64,000 bases of DNA from NCBI GenBank assembly GCA_963701065.1, contig OY969558.1:434001-498000 (forward strand), given 5' to 3'. Below the pieces are notes generated by a model. The model ran no database searches. It was given only the letters and a program-made list of their open reading frames with translations, and had not been told where the DNA came from. A program made the position numbers and the translations under genes. Below are positions 16,705-24,671 of this stretch, piece by piece (positions within the stretch are counted from its first letter, which is position 1; each line of letters starts with the position of its first letter). The stretch is from Aquirickettsiella gammari (GTDB lineage: Bacteria; Pseudomonadota; Gammaproteobacteria; Diplorickettsiales; Diplorickettsiaceae).

Positions 16705-17506
16705 TAATAAACGTGCCCTCATTGTGGGCTTAGCCAGTGATCGTTCGATTGCTTATGGTATTGCCGAAGCAATGCATCGCGAAGGAGCGGAACTCGCTTT
16801 TGCTTATCAAGGTGAAAAGCTAAAAGAACGTGTCAGTAAAATGGCGGCTAGAGATTTCAATTCTGAGCGCGTGTTTCCCTGTGATGTAAGCCAAGATGAA
16901 GAAATTACCGCTCTTTTTAAACAACTCAGCACACACTGGGATGGATTAGATATCTTAGTTCACTCAGTTGCTTACGCCCCGGCCGATCAATTACAAGGGG
17001 ACTATCTAGAAAATATTAACCGTGAAGGTTTTAGAATAGCTCACGACATTAGCAGCTACAGTCTAGCCGCTTTAGCTAAAGCGGCTTATCCTATGATGAA
17101 AGACCGGCCTAAAGGCGGTGCCATCCTCACCCTTAGTTATCTGGGCTCGGAAAAGGCCTTACAAAATTATAACGTAATGGGCTTAGCGAAAGCGAGCTTA
17201 GAAGCAAACGTCCGTTATCTCGCTAATAGCTTAGGCCCTAAACACATACGAGTTAACGCCATATCAGCAGGACCCATTCGTACTTTAGCCGCCTCGGGCA
17301 TTTCAGGCTTTAGAAAAATTCTTGCTTATAATGAAGCAGTTACTCCCTTACGGGAAAATACCCGCATCGAACAGGTAGGAAATACCGCGGCTTTTCTCTG
17401 TTCTGACTTAGCTTCTGGGATTACAGGAGAGATAGTCCATGTCGACGGTGGCTTCCATGCTATTGTCGCCATGGGCGAGAATACAACGGCGGAAAAATTA
17501 TCTTGA
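16691..17506 (+). CDS. fabI: Enoyl-[acyl-carrier-protein] reductase (NADH)
   Basis: I start at ATG 16691 (MGLLDNKRALIVGLASDRSIAYG), with GAGGA 6 bp upstream, rather than the in-frame ATG at 16676; this gives 271 aa, usual for FabI. The sequence has the FabI-specific GLASDRSIAYGIA nucleotide site and the YNVMGLAK active site (the Y-x6-K form of FabI in place of the ordinary SDR YxxxK), then GPIRTLAASGI, the substrate loop. It performs the last reduction of type II fatty acid elongation. It overlaps udk. Confidence 0.95.
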   Translation: MGLLDNKRALIVGLASDRSIAYGIAEAMHREGAELAFAYQGEKLKERVSKMAARDFNSERVFPCDVSQDEEITALFKQLSTHWDGLDILVHSVAYAPADQLQGDYLENINREGFRIAHDISSYSLAALAKAAYPMMKDRPKGGAILTLSYLGSEKALQNYNVMGLAKASLEANVRYLANSLGPKHIRVNAISAGPIRTLAASGISGFRKILAYNEAVTPLRENTRIEQVGNTAAFLCSDLASGITGEIVHVDGGFHAIVAMGENTTAEKLS

Positions 17507-17623
17507 TCTTCTTAAGCTAGCATGGCGCGAGTTAGTTAGCTAAGGTCACTCTCCCTATTAAAAATTCGCATTCTTAATGACGAGTGGTATATATTAGCTT
17601 AAACAACATCTATAGGTTCTAGC

Positions 17624-18877
17624 GTGTTTCGTCCTATCGCCTTGTATATTGGTTTGCGTTATACCCGTGCAAAGAAGCGCAATCATTTTATTTCCTTCAT
17701 TTCTTTAACGTCGATGATAGGCATTGCGCTCGGCGTCATGGTATTGATCACTGTTTTATCGGTTATGAATGGATTTGACAATGAAATTCGAAACCGTATT
17801 TTTAGCATGGCGACACAAGTTGCCATCACCTCTACGAATGGCCATCCACTGACGCAAATTACAGCTTTAACACAACAAGCAAGCCAACAAGCGGAGGTTA
17901 TCGCCAGTGCGCCTTTTGTAACAGGACAAGGGCTGCTGGTCGATCTAGGTCAGCCGCACCCTATTATGATCGCCGGTGTTTTACCCGAGCTCGAAAAAAA
18001 AGTATCTGAAATCCCTCATAAAATAGTTGAGGGTAATTTTAATTTGCAACCCGGTCATTATGGCATAGTGCTTGGTGAAGAATTGGCGATAGGATTAGGC
18101 CTTAATATTGGCGATAAAGTTAATGTTATCACGCCTACCGTTGCCTTAACGCCAGTTGGAATTATTCCGCGTTTTAAAACCTTTACAGTCACCGGTATTT
18201 TTCGCGTAGGACGCAGTTTTGGATTTGAGAGCAGTATGGCTTACATTGCACTCAAGGATGCCCAAACACTCTTTCAATTGGGTCAAGGAGTGACGGGGTT
18301 ACGACTAAAATTAAACGATTTATATGCTGCACCCCGCGTTGCGAGTCGGCTCATTAAACAATTACCCCCTTATTATGAAGTAACGGACTGGACCAGTACT
18401 TACGGTAGCTTGATGTATGCGATTGGCTTAGAAAAAAGAATGATGTTTTTTATCTTACTTTTGTTAATTGCTATCTCAGCATTTAATTTGGTTTCTTCTT
18501 TGATGATGGTCGTCACGGATAAACAATCCGATATCGCTATTTTACGAACGTTAGGTGCGACTCCGCGTACTATTTTAAGTATTTTTATGGTTCAGGGTTG
18601 TGTGATTGGTTTTACTGGGACTTTACTTGGATTAATAGGTGGAATTGCCTTAGCCTCTTATGTCGGTAATATCCTAACGTTCGTAGAACATACCTTTCAT
18701 ATACAAATTCTTGCTTCAAACGTTTATTTTTTCGTTGACAAATTACCTTCGAAAATTGAAAAAGCCGATATTATTCATATCTGTATTGCTGCCTTAGCCA
18801 TGAGTCTATTAGCCACCATTTATCCTGCATTAAAAGCAGCACGTACTTTACCCGCTGAGGCTTTACGTTATGAATAG
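17624..18877 (+). CDS. lolC: Lipoprotein-releasing system permease (LolC/LolE family)
   Basis: The 417-aa protein has an N-terminal membrane helix after GLRYTRAKKRNHFISFISL, the LolC/E hallmark, a large periplasmic domain (about 50-270), and three C-terminal helices (FtsX-like). It starts with GTG at 17624. With LolD it extracts lipoproteins from the inner membrane and hands them to LolA. Only one LolC/E gene is present next to lolD, so it may act as a LolF-type homodimer, as reported for other bacteria with a single permease gene. Confidence 0.92.
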   Translation: MFRPIALYIGLRYTRAKKRNHFISFISLTSMIGIALGVMVLITVLSVMNGFDNEIRNRIFSMATQVAITSTNGHPLTQITALTQQASQQAEVIASAPFVTGQGLLVDLGQPHPIMIAGVLPELEKKVSEIPHKIVEGNFNLQPGHYGIVLGEELAIGLGLNIGDKVNVITPTVALTPVGIIPRFKTFTVTGIFRVGRSFGFESSMAYIALKDAQTLFQLGQGVTGLRLKLNDLYAAPRVASRLIKQLPPYYEVTDWTSTYGSLMYAIGLEKRMMFFILLLLIAISAFNLVSSLMMVVTDKQSDIAILRTLGATPRTILSIFMVQGCVIGFTGTLLGLIGGIALASYVGNILTFVEHTFHIQILASNVYFFVDKLPSKIEKADIIHICIAALAMSLLATIYPALKAARTLPAEALRYE

Positions 18878-19595
18878 CGATTTTGCGAGTAAAAATTCTA
18901 TACCTAACCAGCATCTAAAAAATTCTGTACTCGCCTGTTGTCATCTCAGTAAAACTTTTCATGATGGGTCTTTGTATGTCGAAGTACTCAAACCTATTAA
19001 TTTTTCAGTACAAGCGCGTGAACGCGTGGCTATCGTAGGACCTTCTGGTGCCGGGAAAAGCACCTTACTTCATTTGTTAGGTGGTTTAGACAAAGCCAGT
19101 AGTGGTGAGGTTTTCGTGGCGGGACACAATCTGGCGACCTTGAACGAGGTACAGCGTAGCCGTTTACGCAATTGTTATCTTGGCTTTATCTATCAATTTC
19201 ATCATCTATTACCTGAGTTTACGGTATTAGAAAATACCTGTATTCCCTTATTGCTACGGGGAATTAAGCCTGCAGTGGCCGAAGCAAAAGCACGCAAGCT
19301 GCTTAAAAAAGTAAATCTTTTACATCGACAGCAACATAAACTCGGTGAAATTTCAGGTGGAGAACGCCAACGCGCCGCCATCGTAAGAGCCTTAGTAAAC
19401 GATCCTATCTGTATATTAGCCGATGAACCGACTGGTAATCTTGATAATCACACTGCAGAACAAGTCTATCAGACCTTGCTTGAACTAAATGAAGCATTTA
19501 ATACCAGTTTAGTTATCGTAACGCACGATCGTAAACTAGCCAGCCGACTTGATCGTATTTTACACATGGAAAACGGGGAATTAATTCCGGCCTGA
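18870..19595 (+). CDS. lolD: Lipoprotein-releasing system ATP-binding protein LolD
   Basis: The 241-aa ABC ATPase has Walker A GPSGAGKST (about residues 58-66), the signature ISGGERQRAAIVRAL and Walker B CILADEPTGNLD, with the LolD-type YQFHHLLPEFTVLEN Q-loop region. It overlaps the lolC stop by 8 bp and powers lipoprotein release. A weak AT-rich hairpin follows at 19610-19631. Confidence 0.95.
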   Translation: MNSDFASKNSIPNQHLKNSVLACCHLSKTFHDGSLYVEVLKPINFSVQARERVAIVGPSGAGKSTLLHLLGGLDKASSGEVFVAGHNLATLNEVQRSRLRNCYLGFIYQFHHLLPEFTVLENTCIPLLLRGIKPAVAEAKARKLLKKVNLLHRQQHKLGEISGGERQRAAIVRALVNDPICILADEPTGNLDNHTAEQVYQTLLELNEAFNTSLVIVTHDRKLASRLDRILHMENGELIPA

Positions 19596-19609
19596 ATGAA
19601 AAATCAGTA

Positions 19610-19631
19610 AAATATAAGCCTTGTTATATTT
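19610..19631 (+). terminator. Weak AT-rich hairpin after lolD
   Basis: AAATATAA (19610-19617) and TTATATTT (19624-19631) form a perfect 8-bp stem around GCCTTG, between the convergent lolD and receiver genes. The low GC content makes it a weak terminator candidate. Confidence 0.3.
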
Positions 19632-19647
19632 ATAAACCCTATCAATT

Positions 19648-20151
19648 TTATACAATCACACCATAGGTTTGTAAGATTTTTTTAAAATCTAACTCAATAA
19701 TAGGCTTTACATACACTTCATTAACACCAATATTTAAGTAATTTTTTTTCAGTGACTCATTAAGCCAACTACTCGTTACAATAATGGGTGTGCCTTTATT
19801 TATATTGCTTTCATCATTACGAATTAAATTAATTAATACATCACTACTACAATCTGGCAAATTGACATCTAAAAAAATAATTTTATACGGTGAAACTAAC
19901 TTTTCTAAAGCGTCACGCGCTGTGTCGACTAACTCGACTAAGCAACCTAATTTTTCAAGATGTGTCAAATTAATTTTTTGACACACTTTATTGTCATCTA
20001 TCGATAATACTTTCGATAAAGAGTATCTCGCACTTTTTGTTGCTAAATTGAGTTGTTCTAAAGGTTTCTTTAAAACCGGATGAAAATTATTTCCAAATCC
20101 TCTGATTTTTTCTACTAGATTGGCTTGTAATTTAAAAATTGACATGTTCAT
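19648..20151 (-). CDS. Stand-alone response-regulator receiver domain protein
   Basis: The 167-aa protein has about 45 N-terminal residues of no known domain and then a receiver domain: acidic pair D52-D53 (LSIDDNK), phospho-acceptor D95 (IIFLDVNLP), switch T126 (IIVTSSW) and K149 (VYVKP). All catalytic positions are present, so it should be phosphorylatable. There is no output domain. No histidine kinase gene is in the window. It follows a separate LuxR-type HTH gene by 111 bp on the same strand, so the two may act together. Confidence 0.85.
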   Translation of the reverse strand: MNMSIFKLQANLVEKIRGFGNNFHPVLKKPLEQLNLATKSARYSLSKVLSIDDNKVCQKINLTHLEKLGCLVELVDTARDALEKLVSPYKIIFLDVNLPDCSSDVLINLIRNDESNINKGTPIIVTSSWLNESLKKNYLNIGVNEVYVKPIIELDFKKILQTYGVIV

Positions 20152-20262
20152 TCCCCCTTAAAAAATAATTATCTCTAATCGCTCGTGGTATTTAAATCTA
20201 AGATAGACTCCGACTAAATATCGAATAAAAAACTCGTCGTATCTTAGGATACAAATAAAATT

Positions 20263-20616
20263 TTATTGGGCATTAGTTGGATGTAAATAACCATAATGAA
20301 TCCCTTTAAATATAGCCTGTGCCATAGAACGACAGGAAAGTTTACTTAAAATTTTATGACGCCACGTCCTAACCGTTGAAATCTTGACACCCATTAGCTC
20401 AGCAGTATCTTGAACTGTTTTTCCTTTAGCGGCTAATAATAAACAATATCGTTCTCTCGAGGTAAGTTTTTGATCAAATAAAACACTTTGTTCAATAGAA
20501 CTTCTTAGTAACAAGGCATCTACTAATTCAATTTGAATTTTAGAAGGATTGTTATTTCCTAGTTTTTCTAATAATTGTACGATCGTTTTATTGCTTATAG
20601 TTTTATTTTCTGTCAT
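20263..20616 (-). CDS. LuxR-type helix-turn-helix regulator without a sensory domain
   Basis: In this 117-aa protein, residues 51-105 (LTSRERYCLLLAAKGKTVQDTAELMGVKISTVRTWRHKI in outline LTSRE...STVRTW..KI) form a LuxR/GerE-type HTH. The N-terminal 50 residues show no recognised receiver or autoinducer domain. It probably binds DNA and may be partnered by the receiver protein encoded just downstream. An alternative reading is a degenerate two-component regulator whose parts have separated, but the gene order (HTH first) does not fit a simple frameshift of a receiver-HTH protein. Confidence 0.8.
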   Translation of the reverse strand: MTENKTISNKTIVQLLEKLGNNNPSKIQIELVDALLLRSSIEQSVLFDQKLTSRERYCLLLAAKGKTVQDTAELMGVKISTVRTWRHKILSKLSCRSMAQAIFKGIHYGYLHPTNAQ

Positions 20617-21316
20617 TAGCGTCTTTTATTCCTTTTTTAAACTTTAATTTGTAAGCTTTAACACAAGTAAATAATTGTCTACATGAACCTCTTTTGTATT
20701 TCTATCTCCTTAGTCATCATAGATTTAGATAGGGTTACCCAGTAAAATTCTTTCATAAGGCTTGGCTCGCTTATTTTTATTGAGTCGATAATGACTATTT
20801 AAAAATCGCCTTTAACACCACCCAATAGCCCAAAATGGATCAAAATAGTCTCTACTCATCAACAAGCTAATAATCTACTTTAAAAAAAACCGTCCCAACT
20901 ATCCACTCTAGGGAGGATATTCGTTATAATAGGTAGGCTTGCAAACGTTAGCCTGGGTAAACGCTCAAGTTGTGTCTGCAAAATAAGGCTTGATATTAGC
21001 AATTTTCCACAACATAAAGGGATATAAAGAAAGTTAGCTGTAATTGATAGTAACTAATTTCCGTACCCAATAGTATCAAGGCCTCTTTTAAAGACACATG
21101 AAAAATATTTTAGTTAAAGGTTACTCCTTGAAAAAATAGAATCTGTCTAAAGGAAATGAAAGTGTCGGTGCGCCATGTAAATAGCTAATACTCCGGCACA
21201 ATGACAAATTTTTAATCTCGTTATTTAACTAAACCTTATTTTTAAAAAATAAATAAAATGCAATCGAAGAATTTACATAGATGAAATACCTTAAGTTAAA
21301 AAATTTAATGTTCTCG
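20617..21316. other. Gene-poor stretch of about 700 bp
   Basis: No convincing open frame is present on either strand. A perfect TATAAT at 20925-20930 is followed by an AGGCT/AGCCT hairpin (about 20934-20953), but the matching -35 is poor. A second loose inverted repeat pairs GTGTCGG near 21162 with CCGGCAC near 21195. I cannot match the sequence to tmRNA, 6S, RNase P or SRP RNA. It could hold a small RNA or be the remains of a lost gene. Confidence 0.35.
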
Positions 21317-21345
21317 TTAACATATCTCTTATAGAGATTAAATAT
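21317..21345 (+). promoter_or_regulatory. Promoter with a palindromic operator before the XRE/S24 regulator
   Basis: A perfect palindrome, ATCTCT-TAT-AGAGAT (21324-21338), lies between a -35-like TTAACA (21317-21322) and an AT-rich -10 region (AAATAT/AATATT from 21340). It is about 50 bp before the ATG at 21389. A symmetric site in the promoter spacer is the usual operator position for an autorepressor. Autoregulation is inference. Confidence 0.5.
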
Positions 21346-21388
21346 TATCTGAACGGATATTTTATGTCAAATTTAGTAAAGGAAGGTA

Positions 21389-22123
21389 ATGAAAAAAAAT
21401 TCTAAGCGGGCGTTAAAAGCGAAAAATAAAACCGACCGGCCATTAGAAATCCAAGAAAGAGCTAATCGGCTCAGGTTTTTACGTAAAATGGCGCATCTAT
21501 CAATGAAAGAATTTGCCCAACATTGTAATCTCGGATTAACTACCATTAACTATTGGGAACAAGGATATAGTAGTGTAACAGAACGCGGTGCAAAAAAAGT
21601 ATGCGCCGCTATGCGTGAAGAAGGAATTGAATGCTCTGCAGTCTGGTTGATGACAGGATATGGAGAACAACCTAAAATCACTGACTCTAGTAAACTTTCT
21701 AAGTTAAACTACCAAGCACTTGAATCTTTATCAAGACAAATAATTAATGAAAAAAGATCAGATTACCCAATGGAGAATATGGAAATTAGAGAAGAGTTAG
21801 CCCTTTTTAAAAAAAATTATCCGGAGCACCTAATACATCTAATTGATAATGAAAGTATGAAACCACTTTATGGGGCGGGTGATCTCGTTGCTGGAAAGAA
21901 ATTGACTGAAAAAAACATGGAGCTTGCTCACGGGGCTGACTGTATCGTCGAGCTTGAGGGAGGAAAATTACTGCTTAGGCGCGTAAAAATAGCGCAGGTT
22001 GCCAATAATTTTGATTTATATGTTATTAATCCAGACACTTGCTTAGAGTTCCCTCCGTTACGTAATGTAAAAGTACTCGCCTTAGCTCCGATTATACGAA
22101 TCTGGAAACCCATTAAATTTTAA
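21389..22123 (+). CDS. XRE-family regulator with a C-terminal S24/LexA-like domain
   Basis: The 244-aa protein has an XRE-type HTH (about residues 26-80, MSMKEFAQHCNLGLTTINYWEQG in part) and a C-terminal S24-like fold (about 140-235). That fold has NESMKPLYGAGD, where S156 matches the LexA/CI nucleophile, but at the Lys position the sequence reads LLRRVK, so the catalytic Lys seems replaced by Arg. It therefore probably dimerises without self-cleavage. GGAAGG precedes the start. No phage genes surround it. Its stop overlaps the convergent ftsB stop by 4 bp. Confidence 0.82.
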   Translation: MKKNSKRALKAKNKTDRPLEIQERANRLRFLRKMAHLSMKEFAQHCNLGLTTINYWEQGYSSVTERGAKKVCAAMREEGIECSAVWLMTGYGEQPKITDSSKLSKLNYQALESLSRQIINEKRSDYPMENMEIREELALFKKNYPEHLIHLIDNESMKPLYGAGDLVAGKKLTEKNMELAHGADCIVELEGGKLLLRRVKIAQVANNFDLYVINPDTCLEFPPLRNVKVLALAPIIRIWKPIKF

Positions 22124-22425
22124 TGGTGATTAACAACCCGAGTCTTCTTTTTAGGCTTATCTACAATCACATAAAACAGTTCGTTAGGTTTTACCATGTT
22201 GAGATCATTACGCGCATGAGCTTCTAGCGCCGCCCGGCCTCGCTTGAGATCATTTATTTCAGCGGCGATAGTTTTATTTCGTCGGCTTAACCGGGTATTG
22301 TCCTTTAGTTGTTCGCTTATCTGTTTCTTAAGTTGATGCACACGCCATACACCGTCTTGTACAAACCATAGCTTATATTGTAGGCCTAAAAAAAGTAGCG
22401 CTAAAATAACAATAAGTGGTTTCAT
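22120..22425 (-). CDS. ftsB: Cell division protein FtsB
   Basis: The 101-aa bitopic protein has a single N-terminal membrane segment (about residues 3-20, PLIVILALLFLGLQYKLWF) followed by a coiled coil (about 25-70) and the conserved ARNDLNMVKPNELFY motif (about 76-90, cf. A-R-x-x-L-x-x-x-K-x-x-E-x-F). FtsB joins FtsL and FtsQ in the divisome. It follows eno by 6 bp, the usual eno-ftsB arrangement of gammaproteobacteria. Confidence 0.93.
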   Translation of the reverse strand: MKPLIVILALLFLGLQYKLWFVQDGVWRVHQLKKQISEQLKDNTRLSRRNKTIAAEINDLKRGRAALEAHARNDLNMVKPNELFYVIVDKPKKKTRVVNHH

Positions 22426-22431
22426 CGCTAT

Positions 22432-23739
22432 TTAATTATTTAAAAAGCGTGAAAAAACTTGGGCACCTGCATAAATCACTTTATTCTCCGCTAAGAGATC
22501 GGCTTCAATACGTAATAAACGGTTATATTTAGCGATTCGATCGGTACGGCAAGCAGAGCCTGTTTTAATTTGGCCAACTCCTGCTCCAACCGCTAAATCG
22601 GCAATGGTCGTATCCTCTGTCTCGCCTGATCGATGCGAAATAATAGCGGCGTAATGGGATTTTTCTGCCAGGGTAATTGCCGCTAAGGTTTCGCTCAGTG
22701 TCCCAATCTGGTTAAATTTAATCAAAATAGCGTTCGCTAATTTTTTGTCTATCCCTTGTTTGAATAAGCTAGGATTGGTCACAAATAAATCATCTCCGAC
22801 TAATTGTATTTTTTTACCCAGTCGCTGGGTCAATTCTATCCAGCCTTGCTCATCTGATTCAGACATACCATCTTCTAGGCTAATAATAGGATATTGTTTG
22901 ACTAAATGCTGCAAATAAGTTATCCATCCCTCTGTGTCCAACTTTTTATTTTCTAAACAGTATTTGCCCTGTTTGTAAAACTCGTTGCTTGCAGCATCCA
23001 AAGCTAAATAAATATCCTTACCCGCTCGATATCCGGCTTGTTCAATTGCTGCTAAAATAGAGTCGATCGCTTCATGATGGGTTTGAAAATTCGGCGCAAA
23101 TCCACCTTCATCACCTACATTGGTATTTAAGCCTTTCTTTTTAAGATAAGTTTTTAAACAATGAAAAACTTCAACACCCCAACGCAATGCTTCACTAAAA
23201 GAAGGTGCGCCTAACGGTACAATCATAAATTCTTGAATAGCTAACTGATTATCTGCATGCATACCACCATTAATAATGTTCATCTGTGGCACCGGCATAA
23301 TATATTTTTCGTATGTCTTTCCCATCAGTGCGGCAATATAGACATACAATTCTTGATGATGATCTAAAGCGGCCGCTTTTAGTAATGCTAATGAAACACC
23401 CAATAGTGCATTAGCCCCTAAATTCTCTTTATTATCCGTTCCATCCAGCTTTCTCATTAAATTATCCAAGCCTTCCTGATCGTCGATCGCTTTTCCAATC
23501 AAGTTATTCCGAATAGGTCCTTTAATATTTTTGATGGCGCCTAAAACACCTTTACCTTGATAACGATCGGGTCTATCCGTATCTCTTAACTCCAAAGCTT
23601 CTTTTGAGCCTGTCGAGGCACCCGAAGGAACACTGGCATAGGCGCTTAAACCCGAATCTAATAGCACTTCAACGGCTATAGTAGGATTTCCACGTGAATC
23701 TAAAATTTCATACGCATTAATATCAGCAATTTTTGACAT
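22432..23739 (-). CDS. eno: Enolase
   Basis: I start at ATG 23739 (MSKIADINAYEILDSRGNPT), with AGGT 8 bp upstream; longer in-frame starts would overlap kdsA. The 435-aa product has all enolase landmarks: SGASTGSKEALELRD, GVSLA, GGMHADN, GDEGGFAPN, SLEDGMSE, GDDLFVTN and the C-terminal SHRSGETED. It converts 2-phosphoglycerate to phosphoenolpyruvate, the substrate of KdsA encoded 8 bp upstream. Confidence 0.98.
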   Translation of the reverse strand: MSKIADINAYEILDSRGNPTIAVEVLLDSGLSAYASVPSGASTGSKEALELRDTDRPDRYQGKGVLGAIKNIKGPIRNNLIGKAIDDQEGLDNLMRKLDGTDNKENLGANALLGVSLALLKAAALDHHQELYVYIAALMGKTYEKYIMPVPQMNIINGGMHADNQLAIQEFMIVPLGAPSFSEALRWGVEVFHCLKTYLKKKGLNTNVGDEGGFAPNFQTHHEAIDSILAAIEQAGYRAGKDIYLALDAASNEFYKQGKYCLENKKLDTEGWITYLQHLVKQYPIISLEDGMSESDEQGWIELTQRLGKKIQLVGDDLFVTNPSLFKQGIDKKLANAILIKFNQIGTLSETLAAITLAEKSHYAAIISHRSGETEDTTIADLAVGAGVGQIKTGSACRTDRIAKYNRLLRIEADLLAENKVIYAGAQVFSRFLNN

Positions 23740-23747
23740 ATTTTTAC

Positions 23748-24581
23748 CTATAAGGTTGTTTCTATTAGTCTTGTTTTTTTGACGGTACCATCTAAATCTT
23801 TCAAGGTTTTCAATAGTTCGGCTATTTTTCCTAAGGGCCAAGCGTTAGGTCCATCGCTTAATGCTTGCTCAGGATTTGGATGTGTTTCCATAAAAAGCCC
23901 AGAAATTCCAGCCGCCACAGCGGCGCGCGCTAATACAGGGATAAATTCCCGTTGTCCGCCTGAGCACCCGCCCGCTGCACCCGGTAACTGTACCGAATGC
24001 GTTGCATCAAATATAACCGGACAGCTTGTTTCTCGCATGACGGCCAAGGCACGCATATCTGAAATAAGATTATTGTAGCCAAAACTAGCGCCTCTCTCAC
24101 ATACCATGATAACTTCTTGGCTAACCTCACGTGCTTTCTCTACCACATACTTCATATCCCAAGGTGAAAGGAATTGACCCTTCTTAATATTAATGGGTAA
24201 ACCTTGTTTTGCTACCTTTTGAATAAAGTTGGTCTGACGGCATAAAAAGGCGGGTGTTTGTAAAATATCAACCACGCTAGCCACCTCATCTAAGGGGGTA
24301 TCTTCATGAACATCGGTAATAATAGCAACGCCCAAATCCTTTTTAACTTTAGCTAAAATACGTAGACCGGCTTCTAGACCCAAACCGCGAAAACTTTTAA
24401 CCGAAGAACGATTTGCCTTATCAAAAGATGACTTATAAATAAAAGGTATCTTTAATTGGGCGGTTATTTCTTTAAGTTGCCCTGCGGTATCCATCGCTAA
24501 TTGTTCGCTCTCCACGACACAGGGACCTGCTATCACAAATAAAGGCTTAGTAATACCGATCTCAAAATGTAGCAATTTCAT
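23748..24581 (-). CDS. kdsA: 3-deoxy-D-manno-octulosonate 8-phosphate synthase
   Basis: The 277-aa enzyme begins with ITKPLFVIAGPCVVESEQ, and contains FIYKSSFDKANRSS, VITDVHE, CRQTNFI and VIFDATHSVQLPG, all KdsA motifs. It condenses phosphoenolpyruvate with arabinose 5-phosphate for the Kdo of lipopolysaccharide, so the organism makes an LPS core. Residue C/N26 class: the sequence has no obvious metal-binding Cys at the N-terminal site (VIAGPCVV carries Cys in a different context), so I leave the metal class open. It heads kdsA-eno-ftsB. Confidence 0.96.
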   Translation of the reverse strand: MKLLHFEIGITKPLFVIAGPCVVESEQLAMDTAGQLKEITAQLKIPFIYKSSFDKANRSSVKSFRGLGLEAGLRILAKVKKDLGVAIITDVHEDTPLDEVASVVDILQTPAFLCRQTNFIQKVAKQGLPINIKKGQFLSPWDMKYVVEKAREVSQEVIMVCERGASFGYNNLISDMRALAVMRETSCPVIFDATHSVQLPGAAGGCSGGQREFIPVLARAAVAAGISGLFMETHPNPEQALSDGPNAWPLGKIAELLKTLKDLDGTVKKTRLIETTL

Positions 24582-24671
24582 AAAAAATATCGTTATAGCG
24601 AAAGAAAGTCATAGTTTACTCTTAATTTCAACTAAGTCCTATACCAGCCCACAAAATATCGATTTTGTAAA

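Noticed and set aside
17507..17560. TTAAGCTAGC...GCTAAGG inverted repeat after fabI as a terminator
   Set aside because: Pairing is imperfect and there is no T-tract, so support is too weak.
24610..24640. A CTTAATTT...ACTAAGTC repeat before the RhoGAP-like gene that recalls a PmrA box
   Set aside because: Only the first half-site matches; the second lacks TTAAT. Not enough to call a site.
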